This document shows, one piece after another, positions 36,434-44,220 of a DNA stretch of 64,000 nucleotides. The stretch covers positions 2,105,875 to 2,169,874 of the forward strand of contig NZ_JAHTBK010000001.1 in assembly GCF_020177575.1 (NCBI RefSeq), given 5' to 3'. Both the position numbers and the translations under genes were made by a program. Each line of letters begins with the position of its first letter. The first letter of the stretch is position 1. The notes beneath the pieces are model-generated. The model did not search any database. It saw only the letters and a program-made list of their open reading frames with translations, and had not been told where the DNA came from. Source of the DNA: Hasllibacter sp. MH4015. Lineage in GTDB: Bacteria; Pseudomonadota; Alphaproteobacteria; Rhodobacterales; Rhodobacteraceae.

Positions 36434-37363
36434 TCAACGGTCCAGGTTCTTGCCGACGATGCGCATCAGGAAGATCGCAACGATATTGGCAAGGATGATG
36501 GCGTAGACACCGCCCGCCGATCCCAGGCCGACATTCTGGCTTTCCAGAACCCGCTGGTAGATCAGGTAGGTGAGTGTCCGCGTGCCGAAGGCACCGCCGG
36601 TGGTGACGAATATCTCGGCGAAAACCGCCAGAAGGAAGATCGTCTGGATCAGGATCACGATGGTGATCGCGCGGCTCAGATGCGGCAAGGCGATGAAGAA
36701 GAAGCGTGCCAGCGCGCCCGCGCCGTCCATCTCGGCGGCTTCCATCTGCTCGCTGTCGAGCGACTGGAACGCGGTCAGCAGGATCAGCGTCGCAAACGGC
36801 AGCCATTGCCACGAGATGATCAGGATCAGGGAAACCATGGGAACGTCGCTTAACCAGACCACCGGATCGGCCCCGAAGGCGCGCCACAGATGCGCGAACA
36901 ATCCGTTGGTGGAATCCATGATCATGTTCTTCCAGACCAGCGCCGACACGGTGGGCATCACGAAGAACGGCGCGATCACGAGGATGCGGACGATCCCCTG
37001 CCCCCACATCGGCTGGTCCAGCAGCATCGCCAGAAGGATGCCGAACAGGATCGACACCAACAGAACGCCGCCGACGATGATCAGAGTCGTGCCGACCGCC
37101 GGCCAAAATGAATTCGAGGTCACGAAGGAGGAGAAATTGCTGAACCCGACCCAATCGAGATCCGGGAAGCCCTGGATGTAATCCAGAAGGAAATCGCCGA
37201 ACCCATCGCCCCGCTCCCCGATCCGGTCGCCGCGGAGCGGCAGGAACCGCTTGAACGAAAAGATCAGCGTCAGCGACAGCGGCACCAGCATCCAGACCAG
37301 AAGCAGGAAAACTGCGGGGGCCATCATGATCCGGGCTGCTGATCGGGAATGCTGGGTCGCCAT
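36434..37363 (-). CDS. smoF: Polyol ABC transporter, permease
   Basis: 309-residue permease of the MalF type, with a first helix MMAPAVFLLLVWMLVPLSL and five further helices. The EAA loop EQMEAAEMDGAGALARFFFI is near residues 190-215. ATG 37363 is preferred because AGAGGA lies seven bases upstream; an ATG six codons upstream is possible. The gene is separated from smoE by 128 bp that contain a strong stem-loop. Confidence 0.93.
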   Translation of the reverse strand: MATQHSRSAARIMMAPAVFLLLVWMLVPLSLTLIFSFKRFLPLRGDRIGERGDGFGDFLLDYIQGFPDLDWVGFSNFSSFVTSNSFWPAVGTTLIIVGGVLLVSILFGILLAMLLDQPMWGQGIVRILVIAPFFVMPTVSALVWKNMIMDSTNGLFAHLWRAFGADPVVWLSDVPMVSLILIISWQWLPFATLILLTAFQSLDSEQMEAAEMDGAGALARFFFIALPHLSRAITIVILIQTIFLLAVFAEIFVTTGGAFGTRTLTYLIYQRVLESQNVGLGSAGGVYAIILANIVAIFLMRIVGKNLDR

Positions 37364-37442
37364 GACACATATCCTCTTCATTCAGGCGCACCTGGCCCGG
37401 TGAATATCAGGGTAAAAATGTAGTAGAAGTTTGGGGTGTTGT

Positions 37443-37473
37443 GGAAGGCGGCGGGAAGATTTCGCCGCCTTCC
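37443..37473 (-). other. Stem-loop between smoE and smoF
   Basis: An 11-bp perfect inverted repeat (GGAAGGCGGCG at 37443-37453, CGCCGCCTTCC at 37463-37473) lies directly 3' of smoE. It has no T-run. This is the usual place for a hairpin that protects the binding-protein mRNA and lowers expression of the downstream permease genes. Confidence 0.65.
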
Positions 37474-37491
37474 GGTCTTTGCCTTGGAGGC

Positions 37492-38811
37492 TTACTGGTA
37501 ACCAGCGGATTCCATGGCTTCGTTCACGATCGCCTGGGCATTCGCCAGCGCGTCCTCGATGCTCTGCTGACCGGCATACGCGTTCGAGAATTCCTGGCTC
37601 ACTTCTGTCCAGAAGCCCGCCCATTCCGGGATCGCCATGAACTGGACGCCCGTGTAGGGGACCGGATCAACGGTCGGCTCGTTCGGGTTGGCCGACAGGA
37701 TCGAGTCGAGCGTCATCTGCGCGAACGGCACTTCCTGGTAGTTCGGGTTGTCATATAGCGACTGGCGTGCGCCCGGAGGCACGTTGGCCCAGCCTTCGTT
37801 CTCGGCAACCAGCTCGATGTAGTCGGCGGAGGTCGCCCACTCGATGAACTGAAGCGCTTCGTCGGCTTGCTGCGTGCCGGCAGGGATTGCCAGCGCCCAT
37901 GCCCAGAGCCAGTTCGACCGGACACCCAGACCATTGTCGGGTGCCAGGGCGAAACCGACCGAGTCGGCCACTTCCGAATCGTCGGGGTTGGTCACGAAGG
38001 ATGCCGCAACCGTGGCGTCGATCCACATGCCGCACAGGCCCTGCTGGAACAGCGAGAGGTTTTCGTTGAACCCATTGGTGGCATAGCCGTCAGGGCCGAA
38101 ATCGTTCATCAGGTCGACGTAGAAGTTAAGCGCCTCGGCCCATTCCGGGCTGTCAAGCTGGGCAACCCAGTTTTCGTCCACGACGCGGGCGCCGAAGGAG
38201 TTTGCGGTGACGTTGATGAAGGCGCCGCCTTCACCCCAGCCCGGCTTGCCGCGCAGGCAGATGCCGTTGATGCCGTTTTCCGGGTCGTCCATGGCCTCGG
38301 CCGCTGCACGAATATCGTCCCAGGTGGGAGCTTCCGGCATTTCCATGCCTGCCGCTTCCATCAGGTCGGTGCGATACATGACCATCGAGGATTCGCCGTA
38401 GAACGGTGCTGCATAAAGCGTGCCGTCATGGGACAGGCCTGCACGCATGGCGGGCAGGATATCGTCGACGTTGTATTCTTCCGACAGGTTGTCGAGCGGG
38501 ACGAGCCAGCCGTTGGCGCCCCAGATCGGTGCCTCGTACATGCCGATGGTCATGATATCGAACTGGCCACCTTCGGTCGTGATGTCGGTGGTCACGCGCT
38601 GACGCAGCACGTTTTCCTCAAGCGTCACCCACTCGACATTGATGCCGGTCTCTTCGGTGAACTGGTCGGTGTAGCCCTGCATCCGGATCATGTCGCCGTT
38701 GTTCACGGTCGCGATGGTGATGGTGGGCGCGTGGCCGTCGGCAAATGCCGCAGTGGCCGTAGCACACAGCGCAAGGGCGCTGGTCGTGCGAAGCACGGTC
38801 TTCGTAAACAT
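37492..38811 (-). CDS. smoE: Periplasmic polyol-binding protein
   Basis: 439-residue solute-binding protein of ABC family 1. Signal peptide at residues 1-25 (MFTKTVLRTTSALALC, cleavage near AFA/DG). The mature protein is acidic with many Trp and Asn, as in sorbitol/mannitol-binding proteins (TITIATVNNGDMIRMQG, YAAPFYGESSMVMYRTDLM). It captures sugar alcohols in the periplasm for SmoFGK. The start is preceded by GGGAGGAA. A LacI-type operator lies 71-84 bp upstream. Confidence 0.93.
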   Translation of the reverse strand: MFTKTVLRTTSALALCATATAAFADGHAPTITIATVNNGDMIRMQGYTDQFTEETGINVEWVTLEENVLRQRVTTDITTEGGQFDIMTIGMYEAPIWGANGWLVPLDNLSEEYNVDDILPAMRAGLSHDGTLYAAPFYGESSMVMYRTDLMEAAGMEMPEAPTWDDIRAAAEAMDDPENGINGICLRGKPGWGEGGAFINVTANSFGARVVDENWVAQLDSPEWAEALNFYVDLMNDFGPDGYATNGFNENLSLFQQGLCGMWIDATVAASFVTNPDDSEVADSVGFALAPDNGLGVRSNWLWAWALAIPAGTQQADEALQFIEWATSADYIELVAENEGWANVPPGARQSLYDNPNYQEVPFAQMTLDSILSANPNEPTVDPVPYTGVQFMAIPEWAGFWTEVSQEFSNAYAGQQSIEDALANAQAIVNEAMESAGYQ

Positions 38812-38881
38812 CCGGTTCCTCCCTGAATTGGATGTGATGCGTGTAGGGTGCGCTGGAATCTCCGGCGCGTCAACAAATTTC

Positions 38882-38895
38882 TTTACGCGCGTAAA
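38882..38895. promoter_or_regulatory. LacI-family operator upstream of smoE
   Basis: TTTACGCGCGTAAA is a perfect 14-bp palindrome with a central CG, the usual design of LacI-family operators. It lies between the regulator gene and smoE, 71-84 bp upstream of the smoE start and within the likely promoter. Confidence 0.75.
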
Positions 38896-38916
38896 TTTCA
38901 CCCGCAAGAACCGGCC

Positions 38917-39948
38917 TCAGGCAGAGTCCCGCAAGATCAGGCGCGTCGGATAAAGCGTTTCCTGACGGTCGCTTAGGTCCCGTTCGCCTTCGATCACCTC
39001 GAACAAAGTCTTCACCGCGTGGGTCGACACGGCCTCGTAATCATGGGCCGCGGTGGTCAGCGACGGGCAGGTGAATCGCGAAAACGGGTGGTCGTCGTGG
39101 GAGGCGACTCGCAGATCACTCCCCTTCGCGCGGCCCACCTTCAGGCCCCGCTCGTAACAGGCCGCGAGCAACCCGATGGCCAGGCGATCGTTGCTGCACA
39201 GGATCGTCCGGGATTTCAGCCGCCCGTCCGCGATCGCGTCATGGGTGCCCGCGCGCCCGATCTCCTCGAAGCCCCAGCCTTCGCCTTCGACACTGATGAC
39301 ATCGGGCTCCAACCCCGCGCGCTCCATCGCCGCGATATAGGCCAGGCGCCGCTTGTTGGCATTGGGGTTGGCGGGCGTGCGCATCTCGAAGAAACTCGGC
39401 GGTTCACCGGTGCGGCACAGGTATTCCACGGTCTGATCCACGAAACTGGCATTATCGGACCCGATGAACGCCGCGCCCAGATGCTCGAGGTTGCTGTCGA
39501 ACAGGACCGTCGGCACATGTTCGCAAAACGCCTCCACCGCGCGCTTGTCGGATCTGCGCCCCAGCGGGGCTAACAGCACACCGGCCGGCTTCAGCGCGCG
39601 CAGCGTCTCCAGGTTGTCGTTTTCCTGATCCACCCCCCCGTGGGAGCTGAGCAAGATGGGCCGGAACCCCGCCTCGATCACCAATGTCTCCAACGCGCGC
39701 GCGATCTCCGCAAAGAACGGGTCGGCCAGGAACGGCACGACGATCCCGATATTCTTCGTCAGCCGCCGGTTCTGGTTCACCGCATAGATGTTCGGGCGGT
39801 AATCATAGCGGTCAAGCGCCGCCTCGATCCGCGCGCGGGTGGAGGCCCGGACGCTTTCGGGATCGTTGAAATACTTCGATACCGTCGGCCGGGAAATGCC
39901 GCTTTTCGCGGCAAACTGTTCCATGTTTCTGATCGGCTCGGTGCTCAT
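38917..39948 (-). CDS. LacI-family repressor of the polyol operon
   Basis: 343-residue LacI regulator. The N-terminal HTH (MEQFAAKSGISRPTVSKYFN, with the hinge helix DRYDYRPNIYAV) is followed by a periplasmic-binding-protein-like sensor domain (IGIVVPFLADPFFAEIARAL). It probably represses smoEFGK-smoS-mtlK and lifts on polyol binding. The operator TTTACGCGCGTAAA is downstream of it and a related half-site lies upstream at 39996-40009. It is on the same strand and directly upstream of smoE. Confidence 0.92.
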   Translation of the reverse strand: MSTEPIRNMEQFAAKSGISRPTVSKYFNDPESVRASTRARIEAALDRYDYRPNIYAVNQNRRLTKNIGIVVPFLADPFFAEIARALETLVIEAGFRPILLSSHGGVDQENDNLETLRALKPAGVLLAPLGRRSDKRAVEAFCEHVPTVLFDSNLEHLGAAFIGSDNASFVDQTVEYLCRTGEPPSFFEMRTPANPNANKRRLAYIAAMERAGLEPDVISVEGEGWGFEEIGRAGTHDAIADGRLKSRTILCSNDRLAIGLLAACYERGLKVGRAKGSDLRVASHDDHPFSRFTCPSLTTAAHDYEAVSTHAVKTLFEVIEGERDLSDRQETLYPTRLILRDSA

Positions 39949-39995
39949 CTCATCCCAATACGTGTCTTGTGGCCCGGCCCGCGGGCCTGCACCCC

Positions 39996-40009
39996 TTAGC
40001 GCGCGTAAA
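39996..40009. promoter_or_regulatory. Imperfect LacI-type site upstream of the repressor gene
   Basis: TTAGCGCGCGTAAA differs from the smoE operator only at two positions in one arm. It lies 48-61 bp upstream of the repressor start and suggests autoregulation. Confidence 0.5.
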
Positions 40010-40061
40010 GTATGCGCACCCTAGCGATCGCCGGGGCGAAGCGTCAACACGGGCGGGCAAT

Positions 40062-40988
40062 TCAGCGCCGCTCGGCCACGTGATCGGCGACGGCCCGTTT
40101 ATAGAGATCGCGAATGTGCGCCGTGACCGGTCGCGCGCCCGTGCCGATCGCCTTTCCGTCGATCTCCGCCACCGGCGTCTGCGCCCCGAATGTCCCGGTC
40201 AGGAAAGCTTCCTCGGCCCCATACGCCTCGTAAAGGGAGAAATTCCTCTCGAACACCGGAATGCCATCGGCCCGGCACAGGTCGATCACCTTCTGCCGTG
40301 TCACCCCGTTCATGCAATAATCCCCGGTGGAGGTCCAAACCTCCCCCCGGCGCACGATGAAGAAGTTGCACGCATTGGTGGTGTTCACGAACCCATTGGG
40401 GTCGAGCATCAGCGCCTCATCTGCGCCCGCCTGTTCGGCCTGCAGACACGCGATCACGCAATTCAGTTTGGAGTGGGAATTGTACTTGGCGTCCTGGCTC
40501 ATCGGCAGGCCGCGGACCTGGGGCACGGTGGCAAGGCGGATGCCCGTCTTCTGCAAGCCGTCCACCGGCTTGGAATGTTCCATGATAATAACCATGGTCG
40601 GCCCCGACCGGCTGAGCGACGGATGCTGGAACGGCTTCACCTTCACGCCACGCGTCACCATCAGGCGGCAATGGACGTCGCTGTGCATATCATTGGCGGC
40701 CCGCGTCGCCTCCAACGCGGCGGCCACGCCGTCCGCATCCATGCCCGGATCAAGGCTCACGGCTTTGCAGGAATTCAGGAAGCGATCCATGTGCTCGTCG
40801 AAGAACGCCCAGACCCCGTCATAAAGCCGCATCCCTTCCCACATCCCGTCGCCCAACATGAACCCGCTGTCATAGACGGAGATCTTGGCGTCATCGCGGT
40901 GCACGATCTCTCCGTTGACGTAGATCTTGATGTCGGCATTGCGCGGGTCTTCCAGCGCGTCGTGGGTGGTCAGGGCGGTATCTTGCAT
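40062..40988 (-). CDS. Class IV aminotransferase (D-amino-acid/branched-chain type)
   Basis: 308-residue PLP-dependent class IV aminotransferase. Typical segments are IYVNGEIVHRDDAKISVYDSG, the PLP lysine in QDAKYNSHSKLNCVI (about residue 175-185), and the substrate/PLP region ALMLDPNGFVNTTNACNFF. The family includes branched-chain aminotransferase, D-amino-acid aminotransferase and aminodeoxychorismate lyase; this length and the YNSHSKL region fit the branched-chain/D-amino-acid group. ATG 40988 begins MQDTALTTHD; the long open frame upstream lacks similarity. Confidence 0.85.
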   Translation of the reverse strand: MQDTALTTHDALEDPRNADIKIYVNGEIVHRDDAKISVYDSGFMLGDGMWEGMRLYDGVWAFFDEHMDRFLNSCKAVSLDPGMDADGVAAALEATRAANDMHSDVHCRLMVTRGVKVKPFQHPSLSRSGPTMVIIMEHSKPVDGLQKTGIRLATVPQVRGLPMSQDAKYNSHSKLNCVIACLQAEQAGADEALMLDPNGFVNTTNACNFFIVRRGEVWTSTGDYCMNGVTRQKVIDLCRADGIPVFERNFSLYEAYGAEEAFLTGTFGAQTPVAEIDGKAIGTGARPVTAHIRDLYKRAVADHVAERR

Positions 40989-41053
40989 CTGCGTGTCTCT
41001 CGGATCTGTCCCGGTCCGACGCTGCCACGGTGCGCAACAAATGTCCCGTGCCT

Positions 41054-42403
41054 TTAGCCGCCCGCGAAGCGCCGGGCCAGGCGCGGCAGGTCGACCCGCG
41101 CCCCCAGGCGTGTCGCCAGCAGGTACAATCCCCCGATCTTGCGTTGCAGGAACAAGGTATCCGCGGGCGGAATGTGCCACAGGTCGCGCTCCTGCCCTAT
41201 CACCTGCCCCCGCGCGCGCAACTCTTCCGCCAAACGGCTGGTGGCGAAATCGAAGGGCTCCGGCCCGCGCAGGGCGGCGAAACCCATCTCCGCCATGTCG
41301 AGGATCGCGGCGCAATGCGCCTCCGACAGGCCGGGTTTGATGAAACCGATCCGCTCCAACTCCGCCAGGATATCTTCGCGCATCCCGTCCAGACCTGCGC
41401 GCAGCAAGCGGCGATGCCCGTCCGCAAGCGCGGCCGGGATCTCCCGCGTGGCACCGAAATCAAGCAAGACGATCTGCCCCGTCTCGGCCCGCCAGCGGTA
41501 ATTGGCGAAATTCGGGTCGGTCTGCATCAGCCTAAAGTCGAACAATTCGCACAAGCACAACTCGATCAAGGCCGATGCGGCGGCGTCGCGGGTGGCGGTG
41601 TTGGCCTCGGCCAATGCCTCAATCGGGACCGACGGCTCGAATCGCATCGCCAGCACGTCGCGGGTGGACAGATCGGGGCGATGCACCGGCACGACAAAGC
41701 GCGGATCATCGGCCAGGACCGTGCCGAACCGGGCAAGGTAGCGGCCCTCGCGGTCATAATCCGCCTCCTCGTGCAATTGGCGGCGCGCCTCCGCCATCAC
41801 GGGGCCGAGGTCCAGTTCCCGGGGCCAAAGACCGGTCCACCGGATCAGGCCCGCGACATTGTCCAGATCGCTGTCGATGGAGGTGCGGATACCGGGATAT
41901 TGCACTTTCAGCGCCAGCCGCATCCCGTCTTTCGCCTGCGCGCGGTGAACCTGCCCGATGGAGGCGGCCGCGATGGGGCGCGTGTCGAAACTGCGGAAAT
42001 GCCGCCGAAAATCGGGGCCATAGGCATCGCTCAGCACCTGTTTGAGCTGCCCGGGCGGCATGGCGTCGGCATCCGCGCGCAGGCGGGCGAGGATATGGGA
42101 AAGCTCCGGCGGCAACACGTCGCCGGTTTCCATTGACAGAAGCTGCCCCAGCTTCATCGCCGCCCCACGCATTTCCGACAGCCGATCGGCGATGCGGGAC
42201 AGGTTGGCTTGCGTCATCAGGATCTGCGCCATATCGGGCCGTTGGCCGGTCAGCGCCGCGCGGGCCCGCCCCGCCGCCGCGCGCGCTGCAAGCCCCGTGG
42301 CCAATCCGCCGAGCTTGGTGAACCGTGACAGCCGCCCCGTCGGCACCGCGCGTGACGGCGGCGGCGGGGGTGGTGGCGTACGAGGCGGGGAATGGTCGGT
42401 CAT
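41054..42403 (-). CDS. ABC1/AarF-family atypical kinase
   Basis: 449-residue protein kinase-like (ADCK/UbiB) protein. The N-terminus is proline-rich (PPPPPPP), followed by the family KxGQ motif (MKLGQLLSME), a nucleotide-binding AAASIGQVHRA, the lysine in LALKVQYPG, the catalytic QTDPNFANYRW and metal-binding LLDFGATRE. Relatives support ubiquinone synthesis and lipid homeostasis, but this one lacks an obvious C-terminal membrane helix, so I cannot assign it to UbiB. ATG 42403 gives the compact start. It lies 65 bp from the aminotransferase on the same strand. Confidence 0.88.
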   Translation of the reverse strand: MTDHSPPRTPPPPPPPSRAVPTGRLSRFTKLGGLATGLAARAAAGRARAALTGQRPDMAQILMTQANLSRIADRLSEMRGAAMKLGQLLSMETGDVLPPELSHILARLRADADAMPPGQLKQVLSDAYGPDFRRHFRSFDTRPIAAASIGQVHRAQAKDGMRLALKVQYPGIRTSIDSDLDNVAGLIRWTGLWPRELDLGPVMAEARRQLHEEADYDREGRYLARFGTVLADDPRFVVPVHRPDLSTRDVLAMRFEPSVPIEALAEANTATRDAAASALIELCLCELFDFRLMQTDPNFANYRWRAETGQIVLLDFGATREIPAALADGHRRLLRAGLDGMREDILAELERIGFIKPGLSEAHCAAILDMAEMGFAALRGPEPFDFATSRLAEELRARGQVIGQERDLWHIPPADTLFLQRKIGGLYLLATRLGARVDLPRLARRFAGG

Positions 42404-42493
42404 GGGATGTGCGGTCACGGGATAAGGATCGTTACTCCCGTTGGACCTAGGGCAGCGGGGCGTGGCGAACAGGGCCACGGCCCGCCGCCCACC

Positions 42494-43522
42494 TCATCGA
42501 CCGCTTTTCCGGTTGAACATCACGAAGCGGCCCCGCCCCTCGTTCTTGGCGCGGTAGAGCGCCGTATCAACGTCCGACATGATCTGCTCAAGGCTTGGCC
42601 GGTCGGTATATTGCGTGCTGGCCACGATGCCGATGCTGGCGGAAATCCGGCAGGTTTCCCCCTCGAAAGGGATCGGCACCTCGATCCGGTCGATCAGGCG
42701 CTGCGCGATCCGCGCGGCCACGAAGGGCGGCACGGCGGGGCGCAGCAGCACCACGAATTCATCGCCCCCCACCCGCGCCGGGAAATCGGTGCGCCGCAAT
42801 TCCCGCGACAGGATGCGGCCCACCTCCATCAGCACCGCGTCGCCCGCCGCGTGGCCAAGCGTATCGTTGACCGTCTTGAACAGGTCGAGGTCGAGGTGCA
42901 GCAGCGTGAAATCCTGGTGCAGATCCTCCAGCGCCCGCGTGATCTGGTCGTCCATCGCGCGCCGATTGGCGAGGCTGGTCAGCATGTCGGTCCGCGCCTG
43001 CCGCTCCGCCGCGTCATGGGCTGCGCGCAACCTCTCCGACAGGTGCCGCGACAGCCGCGCGGTGGAGGCGTTGGCCTCATGGAGGTACAGTAACTCCACC
43101 GTCTGATCGCAGGGGGAAAAGTCGCTGAGCGTGAGGGAGAAATCCGCGACCGCCCGCGCGAAGGACAGGCCAAGCGAGACATCCATGATACCCCCCTGCC
43201 CGCCCGTATCCGGGTCCGGCACCGCGAAGGCCACGCCGCGCAACGGGATATCCGGGGCCGATTGCAGCGCCAGCGACAGGCGACAGCCCGCGTGGCTCAA
43301 CAGGTTTTCCATATCCGCGATGCCGCGCGGACGGCGGAACTCCATCCGATCGAACACGCAATCCCCCACGGGATTGTCGAGGCCGAGCATCTTGGCGATG
43401 GTCGGCGCGGCATGGAGGATCGTGCCGTCGGGACCAAGCGACAGGTGCATGGGCATCAGCCGATCCATGATCGCGGCGGGCAAGGCGCCGTCGATGCGCG
43501 GCATCGCGCCCTGGATGCTCAT
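42494..43522 (-). CDS. Diguanylate cyclase partner of H-NOX
   Basis: 342-residue GGDEF protein that makes c-di-GMP. The N-terminal ~150 residues resemble the H-NOX-associated (HNOBA/PAS-like) domain (MPMHLSLGPDGTILHAAPTI). A short coiled linker follows, then the GGDEF domain with DLDLFKTVND, an intact GGDEF active site (VGGDEFVVLL) and an RxxD inhibitory site just before it (RRTD). It overlaps the H-NOX gene by four bases (ATGA). In Dinoroseobacter an H-NOX of this arrangement regulates its cyclase in response to nitric oxide; here the H-NOX appears not to bind haem, so the input may differ. Confidence 0.9.
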   Translation of the reverse strand: MSIQGAMPRIDGALPAAIMDRLMPMHLSLGPDGTILHAAPTIAKMLGLDNPVGDCVFDRMEFRRPRGIADMENLLSHAGCRLSLALQSAPDIPLRGVAFAVPDPDTGGQGGIMDVSLGLSFARAVADFSLTLSDFSPCDQTVELLYLHEANASTARLSRHLSERLRAAHDAAERQARTDMLTSLANRRAMDDQITRALEDLHQDFTLLHLDLDLFKTVNDTLGHAAGDAVLMEVGRILSRELRRTDFPARVGGDEFVVLLRPAVPPFVAARIAQRLIDRIEVPIPFEGETCRISASIGIVASTQYTDRPSLEQIMSDVDTALYRAKNEGRGRFVMFNRKSGR

Positions 43523-44106
43523 GCCTCCACCTCGCCCAGTTGGAAGTGCCGCCCGGCGGCGTGGTGCAGATCATGCACCTCGATCTCCAACCGCTCCTCC
43601 CCGTCGGTCACACCGGCCAGACGCAAGGTGGCCAGCGCCCCGTAATCGTCCGCCATGGCCCGCATCGCGCCGAACAGGATCGGCCCGATCCCCGGCATCT
43701 TCCACCGCGCGGCCAGCCGATAGCGGTGGGGGCCAAGCGGCGTGACCACGATTTCCGGCATCTCCAGTTGCGGCATCGCCATGCGCCCCCGATCGGCCAA
43801 TTCGTCCAGTGACAGGATGAATTCCCGGAACGTGGCACCGCCGAAGCGCAGCAAGCGCCGCAATTGACCCAGCGGCGGGTGGGTGATCAGGAACGTCCCA
43901 AGGTCTTCCAGCAGGGCGGTGGGCGGTTGATGCGTGACCTGGGTTGCGGCGGTGAAGCAGGCCATCGTGTAACTGTCATCATAGGTCAGCATCGTCTCGA
44001 AGTCGTCGAATGGCAGATCGGCGATGCTGCGCACTTCCGCCCAGACGTCATCGCCGTAGGTCGCCACCAGAAAACCCTGGAGCGCGCGGTTGATCATGCC
44101 GTGCAT
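43519..44106 (-). CDS. H-NOX (HNOB) domain protein, haem-ligand residues missing
   Basis: 195-residue H-NOX family protein (MHGMINRALQGFLVATYGDDVW, then LLRFGGATFREFILSLDEL, and LFGAMRAMADDYG). By alignment to Shewanella and Caldanaerobacter (Tt) H-NOX, recalled from memory, the proximal haem histidine position in D-x-(V/I)-H is here DELA, an alanine, and the haem-propionate motif YxSxR reads RLAAR, so only the Arg remains. Both losses suggest a protein that no longer binds haem in the usual way. The gene is otherwise intact and is coupled to an intact cyclase, so it is unlikely to be a decayed pseudogene. It could still sense another signal or act as a structural partner. Confidence 0.85.
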   Translation of the reverse strand: MHGMINRALQGFLVATYGDDVWAEVRSIADLPFDDFETMLTYDDSYTMACFTAATQVTHQPPTALLEDLGTFLITHPPLGQLRRLLRFGGATFREFILSLDELADRGRMAMPQLEMPEIVVTPLGPHRYRLAARWKMPGIGPILFGAMRAMADDYGALATLRLAGVTDGEERLEIEVHDLHHAAGRHFQLGEVEA

Positions 44107-44220
44107 CGTGTCTCACCCTTGCCTCAGTGCCACTGCGCATCCGGACGCATGGGGCGCGCCCGGGTCCGGGGACGCTAGCGAGAATGGGTAAAGAAAGGCT
44201 TTCGCGCCGGGCGGGCAGGA

